Of a stretch of DNA of 55,822 nucleotides, positions 52,472 through 55,822 are shown one piece after another. The stretch spans positions 1 to 55,822 of the forward strand of contig WQTS01000134.1 in NCBI GenBank assembly GCA_009786185.1, read 5' to 3'. The notes beneath the pieces are model-generated. The model was not told the DNA's origin. It searched no databases and saw nothing but the letters and a program-made list of their open reading frames with translations. Position 1 is the first letter of the stretch. Every line of letters begins with the position of its first letter. This DNA comes from Bacteroidota bacterium. Its GTDB lineage: Bacteria; Bacteroidota; Bacteroidia; Bacteroidales; WCHB1-69. Made by a program: the position numbers and the translations under genes.

Positions 52472-52630
52472 ATCCCGTTAGGGATGTAATTTTGGTAGAA
52501 AAAAGGCAAGATTGTAAATTTTGCATGCCGTAGGTATGCAACAATTATTCAATTTGGTCGCATACCTAACGGCATGCAGGGATTTGTTCTCGTCATCATT
52601 TTTCTACCAAAATTACATCCCTAACGGGAT
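52472..52630. repeat. Nested palindromic element (MITE/REP-like)
   Basis: Outer arms at 52472-52503 and 52599-52630 are perfectly complementary over 32 bases (starting ATCCCGTTAGGGATGTAATT). Inner arms at 52523-52539 and 52560-52577 pair with one bulge (GCATGCCGTAGGTATGC / GCATACCTAACGGCATGC). No gene lies inside. The GTTAGG / CCTAAC cores occur in both arm sets, as expected for REP-type elements mobilised by an IS200-like transposase elsewhere. Confidence 0.85.
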
Positions 52631-52644
52631 AATGTTCTTTTTCC

Positions 52645-52652
52645 TATTTTTG
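52645..52652 (+). promoter_or_regulatory. -7 box of the structured RNA/XRE transcript
   Basis: TATTTTTG followed by CCGC, 31 bases upstream of the RNA closing helix; transcription would start near 52658. Confidence 0.6.
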
Positions 52653-52682
52653 CCGCATGTATTAACCAAAATCATATTATGA

Positions 52683-52888
52683 AATAAGAAAAGCGTTTAA
52701 TAGTTTGTGAAAAAGCGTTTTAGCTTTATATTTTTACTGTAGAAAATCCGCCAATTTAAAAATACATTATAAAACTACTGAGGTAATAAGTGAATACGCC
52801 GGAAACGGCGTGAGAAACTTATTAGTAGTTTGGGTGCTTGGCGGTGCCTCTACAGTAGATAAGGAAACAATCTCACGCTTTTCTTATT
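52683..52888 (+). ncRNA. Rod-like structured RNA, copy B (206 nt), upstream of the XRE gene
   Basis: Nested perfect helices are 52683-52695 / 52876-52888 (13 bp), 52735-52743 / 52849-52857 (9 bp), 52748-52754 / 52838-52844 (7 bp), 52772-52779 / 52824-52831 (8 bp), 52785-52791 / 52817-52823 (7 bp) and the apical CGCCG GAAA CGGCG (52797-52810), a GNRA hairpin. Length between closing helices (206 nt) and the apex sequence (AATAAG, CGCCGGAA, GGCGT, GAAACTTATT) match copy A at 32664-32870, while most helix sequences differ, which fits conserved structure. It ends 19 bases before the XRE ATG. Family unknown to me; 6S-like and retron-like alternatives were considered. Confidence 0.65.
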
Positions 52889-52907
52889 GCTATAAAATAA
52901 GAAATAA

Positions 52908-53144
52908 ATGCGCAATAAAATTGATATAGGCGAACTAATATATCAGAAATTAAAAGAACAAGATAGAAGCATTGTGTGGCTTGCCAAAAAAGTGAGTTGC
53001 GATGAAAGTAATTTAGGTAAAATGTTAAAAGGCAAGCGCTATATCAATCCTGACTTACTTTTTAACATTGCAGATGCATTAGATGAAGATTTTTTTGTTT
53101 ATTATTCCAAAAAATTACAAGAGAAAAAAAGTCGGTCAGTTTGA
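52908..53144 (+). CDS. Small XRE-type helix-turn-helix regulator
   Basis: A 78-residue protein that is essentially one Cro/C1 helix-turn-helix: IDIGELIYQKLKEQDRSIVW, then LAKKVSCDESNLGKMLKGKR and YINPDLLFNIADALDEDFFV. The recognition helix is around CDESNLGKMLKGK. It lies between the structured RNA and a pair of palindromes, the first of which overlaps its stop codon, so autoregulation or control of the downstream precursor gene is likely. It takes the place that the LytTR gene has in the other locus. Confidence 0.88.
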   Translation: MRNKIDIGELIYQKLKEQDRSIVWLAKKVSCDESNLGKMLKGKRYINPDLLFNIADALDEDFFVYYSKKLQEKKSRSV

Positions 53145-53168
53145 CCATAAAAATCGGTCAAATTGACC
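53134..53168. promoter_or_regulatory. Two palindromic operators spaced 22 bp
   Basis: GGTCAGTTTGACC at 53134-53146 and GGTCAAATTGACC at 53156-53168 (the second a perfect palindrome around one base). Centres are 22 bp apart, about two helical turns. The first overlaps the TGA of the XRE gene. They lie upstream of the -33/-7 pair at 53179-53208. Likely binding sites of the XRE protein (inference). Confidence 0.75.
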
Positions 53169-53178
53169 ATATAAAACA

Positions 53179-53208
53179 TTGGTTTATAGTAAATTAATTT
53201 TATTTTTG
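53179..53208 (+). promoter_or_regulatory. Promoter of the second RiPP-type precursor
   Basis: TTGG at 53179-53182 and TATTTTTG at 53201-53208, 19 bases between TTG and the box. Transcription would start near 53213-53215, giving a leader of about 305 bases. Confidence 0.7.
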
Positions 53209-53212
53209 CAAC

Positions 53213-53517
53213 GTTGCAACAAACGTTTGCCCAACCGCTTAAAATTTGGGCAAATTAAAACCGGCAAGTTTTGCTTTTTAGCCGTAACATGCCAAATAAA
53301 AGAAAAGCCGAGCTAAGGCAATGCCTCAAAAAAGAGGAGAATAGGCGCGCTGTTAAAAACAAAATTTGCAACCTGCACAGATGGGTAGCTCATAGCCCAT
53401 GTGTAAGTGGTTTTAGTTAAAATGAGCAAACCGAGAGTTGTCATATTAAAATGGTATGAACTTCCTGCGGGCTGCGGCAAAGTGGAAATGAATATCTATT
53501 TTTAAAATCAATGTGTT
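53213..53517 (+). ncRNA. Long structured 5' leader of the second precursor gene
   Basis: No gene is seen in about 300 bases. Stems include TTTGCCCAA / TTGGGCAAA (53226-53234 / 53246-53254, perfect), CGGC / GCCG (53262-53265 / 53281-53284), AGGCAATGCCT and CCTC / GAGG near 53315-53335, and ATGGG / CCCAT around 53380-53405. TTTGGGCAAA followed by AAAACCGGCA resembles the leader at 31895-32174. A regulatory RNA role is inferred. Confidence 0.5.
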
Positions 53518-53727
53518 ATGAAAAAATTACAATTAAACAAACAAACGATTGCGCGGTTAAATAATCCGGACGGAATTTACGGAGGAGCAGGGGATGGTAA
53601 AGTGCCTTTATCTTACGATGGCAACTATAGAGTTAAGCCTACTTGCTTTATTTGCAACCCAATAAATGAAACTGATGGTTGCACTGATTTTACTGCTCCT
53701 AGCGGCGGTTTTGGTGCTGCATGTTAA
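53518..53727 (+). CDS. RiPP-type precursor peptide (lanthipeptide-like leader), orphan
   Basis: A 69-residue peptide. The leader MKKLQLNKQTIARLNNPDGI matches the Bacteroidota class I lanthipeptide/natural-product leader (KxLxLNKxTIAxLN) and ends in YGG at 21-23. The core has cysteines at 43, 46, 55 and 69 with several Thr/Ser (RVKPTCFICNPINETDGCTD, then FTAPSGGFGAAC), so lanthionine or radical-SAM modification is possible. No modification enzyme, cyclase, protease or exporter gene is in the following 2 kb, so it depends on enzymes from elsewhere, perhaps those of the 27-32 kb cluster. Ends just before a structured element. Confidence 0.78.
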   Translation: MKKLQLNKQTIARLNNPDGIYGGAGDGKVPLSYDGNYRVKPTCFICNPINETDGCTDFTAPSGGFGAAC

Positions 53728-53733
53728 TTTGCT

Positions 53734-53856
53734 GATGCTGTTCAAAAAGGTATTTTGTTATTCCACGTTTAATGCAGAGTACCTGGATAAATAGTTTGCT
53801 ATTTATCCGGATATTGTGGAAGAACCCCCAATGGCGAAATCTTTTTGAACAGCATC
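53734..53856 (+). ncRNA. Structured 3' element after the precursor gene
   Basis: Perfect 16-bp outer stem at 53734-53749 / 53841-53856 (starts GATGCTGTTCAAAAAG), an inner TTCCAC / GTGGAA (53761-53766 / 53816-53821), and a perfect 10-bp hairpin GGATAAATAG / CTATTTATCC (53785-53794 / 53799-53808). GTTTTT follows the outer stem, so it may end transcription, but 123 bases with three nested stems is more than a simple terminator. Confidence 0.65.
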
Positions 53857-53890
53857 GTTTTTACAAAAACAGCATATCATATTAAAAATA

Positions 53891-53898
53891 TATATTTG
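53891..53898 (+). promoter_or_regulatory. -7 box of the Big2/FGE lipoprotein gene
   Basis: TATATTTG followed by CACG, 20 bases before the ATG at 53919. Confidence 0.55.
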
Positions 53899-53918
53899 CA
53901 CGCTAAAATTATTATTTT

Positions 53919-54947
53919 ATGGAAAGAAAATTTTTCAAATTCATTACAACCGTGTTATTATTAATAACCATAGTTGTTGCATGTAATAAAGAGCCGGTTA
54001 CGGGCGTAAAACTTGATAAACAAACTCTGTTTCTCGCTGTTGGAGCAACGGCAACCTTAAAGGCAGAGATAATACCCCACTCTGCTATCAACAAAACCGT
54101 AAATTGGACTACGAGCAATAATAATATAGTTGCTGTAGAAGGCATTAGTACGGAGGCAATATTTGCAGAAAGTCTGGTAACCGGAAAGGGTGAAGGCGAG
54201 GCAACTATTACTGTTACCACGGAAGATGGAAAATTTACAGCAACCTGTAGGGTAACGGTAATTAAAGTAGAACCGGAAATGGCACTTGTAGAGAGCGGAG
54301 ATTTTATTATGGGCTGCACCGATGAGCAAGGAGATAATTGTAGCTCCAACGAGCTTCCAACTCGACGAGTAACATTAGATGGTTTCTATATTGCCAAATA
54401 TCCGGTAACCCAAAGAGAATGGAGGGCAATTATGGGATCTCCACGTCAGGATGATGAATATCCTATTGAGAGTGTAAACTGGAATGAGGCACAGGTATTT
54501 ATTGCCAAGCTAAATGCCGCTACCGGTAAAAAATATCGTTTACCCACAGAGGCAGAGTGGGAATATGCCGCACGCGGAGGTCATAAAAGTGAAGGCTTCA
54601 AGTACAGCGGCAGTAACAATCCTTCTGCTGTAGGCTGGTATAAAGAAAATAACATCGGCGACTGGACCCAGCCTGTGGGTAGAAAAGATCCGAACGAATT
54701 AGGCATTTACGATATGAGTGGCAATGTTTGGGAATGGTGCCTCGATTGGTATAATTCTGATTATTATAAAGATGCGCCACAGATTAATCCCACAGGACCT
54801 CTAACAGGAACTCTCCGTGTAATACGTGGAGGTTGTATCCAGAATAACGCAAGAGCCGCTTGTGTATTTGCTCGAGGAAGACTTAATCCTAATGTTGAGA
54901 GCAGATCTTCTGCCGGTTTTCGTTTGGTACATCCGTTAGAGCCTTGA
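53919..54947 (+). CDS. Lipoprotein with Big2 and FGE-sulfatase-like domains, copy 1
   Basis: A 342-residue surface lipoprotein: lipobox signal (FITTVLLLITIVVAC, Cys at 22), a Big2 immunoglobulin-like domain (VTGVKLDKQTLFLAVGATAT, NWTTSNNNIVAV, GEGEATITVTTEDGKFTATC), and from about residue 125 a formylglycine-generating-enzyme-like domain (FIMGCTDEQGD, FYIAKYPVTQREWRAIMG, YRLPTEAEWEYAARGG, GIYDMSGNVWEWCLDW, RSSAGFRLVHP). The catalytic cysteines of true FGE are not evident; RGGC replaces the usual RGGSW. The C-type-lectin-like fold often serves as a binding platform, so ligand binding or adhesion is likelier than catalysis. Copy 2 follows 57 bases later. Confidence 0.85.
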   Translation: MERKFFKFITTVLLLITIVVACNKEPVTGVKLDKQTLFLAVGATATLKAEIIPHSAINKTVNWTTSNNNIVAVEGISTEAIFAESLVTGKGEGEATITVTTEDGKFTATCRVTVIKVEPEMALVESGDFIMGCTDEQGDNCSSNELPTRRVTLDGFYIAKYPVTQREWRAIMGSPRQDDEYPIESVNWNEAQVFIAKLNAATGKKYRLPTEAEWEYAARGGHKSEGFKYSGSNNPSAVGWYKENNIGDWTQPVGRKDPNELGIYDMSGNVWEWCLDWYNSDYYKDAPQINPTGPLTGTLRVIRGGCIQNNARAACVFARGRLNPNVESRSSAGFRLVHPLEP

Positions 54948-55004
54948 TTTTATTAAGGTTTTTGTGATTGCTGTGATGAAAATTTGCATGCTAAAACATT
55001 TTTT

Positions 55005-55822
55005 ATGAAAAGAAAATTTTTCAAACTCATTACAATTGCGCTATTATTAATAGCTGTAATTACTGCTTGTAATAAAGAACCGGTTACGGGCGTAAAACTT
55101 GATAAATCAACTTTATCTCTCACTATTGGTATGATGGCAACTTTAAAGGCAGAGATATTTCCTTATTCCGCTACCGATAGAACCGTGAGTTGGACTACGA
55201 GCAATAGTAACGTAGCTGTTGTAGAGAATAATAGCACTGTAACGGCATTTGCAGAAGGCTTGGTAACCGGAAAAGGTGAAGGCGAGGCAATCATTACTGT
55301 TACTACGAAGGACGGAAAGTTTACGGCAACTTGCAGAGTAACAGTAGTTAAAATAGAACCGGAAATGGTACTTGTAGAGAGAGGAACTTTTATTATGGGC
55401 TGCACCGATGAGCAAGGAGATTATTGTGAGGGAGATCAATTCCCAATTCATGAAGTAACATTAGATGATTTTTATATAGCCAAATATCCTGTAACCCAAA
55501 AAGAGTGGGAAGCGATTATGGGTAATAATCCCAGTGCGTACCGAGGAGCTAACCTGCCTGTTACGGCAAGTTGGAGCCTTGCACAGGAGTTCATTACTAA
55601 ATTAAACACACTTACTGGTAAAAAGTATCGTTTACCCACAGAAGCAGAATGGGAGTATGCCGCACGGGGAGGCAACAAAAGCAGCAAAAGCAAATACAGC
55701 GGTAGTAACGATGTAGATAAAGTAGGCTGGCATCTTGGCAATAGCAATCAAACCCAGCCTGTAGGTGGAAAAGAACCGAATGAATTAGGTATTTACGATA
55801 TGAGTGGGAATGTTTGGGAATG
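55005..55822 (+). CDS. Lipoprotein with Big2 and FGE-sulfatase-like domains, copy 2 (cut by window end)
   Basis: Open from ATG 55005 to the window end (272 codons). It begins MKRKFFKLITIALLLIAVIT then AC, and is a tandem duplicate of copy 1: KEPVTGVKLDKSTLSL, DRTVSWTTSNSNVAVVE, FIMGCTDEQGDYCEGD, YIAKYPVTQKEWEAIMG, KYRLPTEAEWEYAARGG and GIYDMSGNVWEW. The Big2 part and the FGE framework are nearly the same, while surface loops differ (GNNPSAYRGANLPVTASWSL). The C-terminal part with the ligand-facing loops lies outside the window. Confidence 0.85.
   Translation, partial: MKRKFFKLITIALLLIAVITACNKEPVTGVKLDKSTLSLTIGMMATLKAEIFPYSATDRTVSWTTSNSNVAVVENNSTVTAFAEGLVTGKGEGEAIITVTTKDGKFTATCRVTVVKIEPEMVLVERGTFIMGCTDEQGDYCEGDQFPIHEVTLDDFYIAKYPVTQKEWEAIMGNNPSAYRGANLPVTASWSLAQEFITKLNTLTGKKYRLPTEAEWEYAARGGNKSSKSKYSGSNDVDKVGWHLGNSNQTQPVGGKEPNELGIYDMSGNVWE

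Noticed and set aside
52683-52888. Retron msr-msd RNA
   Set aside because: The inverted closing arms and long hairpin resemble a retron, but no reverse transcriptase gene lies within the window on either side, and the homologous copy at 32664-32870 has none either.
53919-55822. Diversity-generating retroelement
   Set aside because: The target-type fold is present, but neither template repeat nor reverse transcriptase is visible; kept only as a question for the flanking sequence.

Overview
This is an AT-rich chromosomal segment from a member of the Bacteroidota, most likely an uncultured anaerobic Bacteroidales. The evidence is the TAnnTTTG -7 promoter boxes (often extended as TATnTTTGCCGC), proteins carrying type IX secretion (T9SS) sorting domains of both the A kind (109-2118, 11381-13232) and the gliding-motility C-terminal kind (49246-50820), a short AMP nucleosidase, a PorT-like outer-membrane barrel, and a GG-Bacteroidales radical-SAM peptide cluster. 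A phosphofructokinase with pyrophosphate-type residues, an indolepyruvate:ferredoxin oxidoreductase subunit and a two-cluster ferredoxin fit anaerobic life.

Layout. 1-3.84 kb: a minus-strand operon of secreted proteins (phage-tail-like repeat protein, T9SS serine protease, start of a third secreted protein). 4.3-10.5 kb: mostly housekeeping on the minus strand (gltX, lipoprotein, outer-membrane barrel, phosphofructokinase, rfbA). 10.8-13.2 kb: a lipoprotein and a second T9SS protease, split by a frameshift. 13.4-16.8 kb: iorA-folA-purD. 16.8-23.3 kb, minus strand: sufS, secG, a TPR-like protein, lptE, a sigma-54 activator and an AddB-like nuclease. 23.6-27.1 kb: rhuM-like gene and clpC. 27.2-32.9 kb: a RiPP locus on the minus strand. 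33.1-44.9 kb: ferredoxin, a dead REP-associated transposase, a GH3/beta-lactamase fusion, mazG, cdaA, tdk, an ABC exporter, a C69 dipeptidase, folP and a Cys/Lys-rich lipoprotein. 45-52.3 kb: ECF sigma factor, AMP nucleosidase, zinc peptidase, tRNA-Pro(GGG) and secreted proteins. 52.4-55.8 kb: a palindromic element, a second RiPP-type locus and two tandem Big2/FGE-like lipoproteins, the last cut by the window end.

The most striking pattern is that the two RiPP-type loci (about 31.7-32.9 kb on minus and 52.7-53.7 kb on plus) share one layout although their regulators are unrelated. Each has a rod-like structured RNA (207 and 206 nt between closing helices, with a related apical hairpin), then a small DNA-binding protein (LytTR or XRE type), then a helically phased operator array overlapping the regulator's stop codon (four GTGGTW repeats exactly 21 bp apart, or two palindromes 22 bp apart), then a -7 box, a long self-complementary 5' leader, and a short precursor peptide with an MKxLxLNK-type leader ending in GG. 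The first locus adds two tandem retropepsin-like aspartic proteases (one frameshifted at a T9 run), two radical-SAM proteins, and about 30 codons of a broken C39-peptidase exporter.

The second theme is dispersed short repeats (at least ten families) that intrude into coding sequence. They build signal peptides (8233-8290, 19340-19382, 52240-52290), sit in frame inside the AddB-like nuclease and the GH3 fusion, supply start or stop codons, and appear to clip the C-terminus of the ABC exporter.
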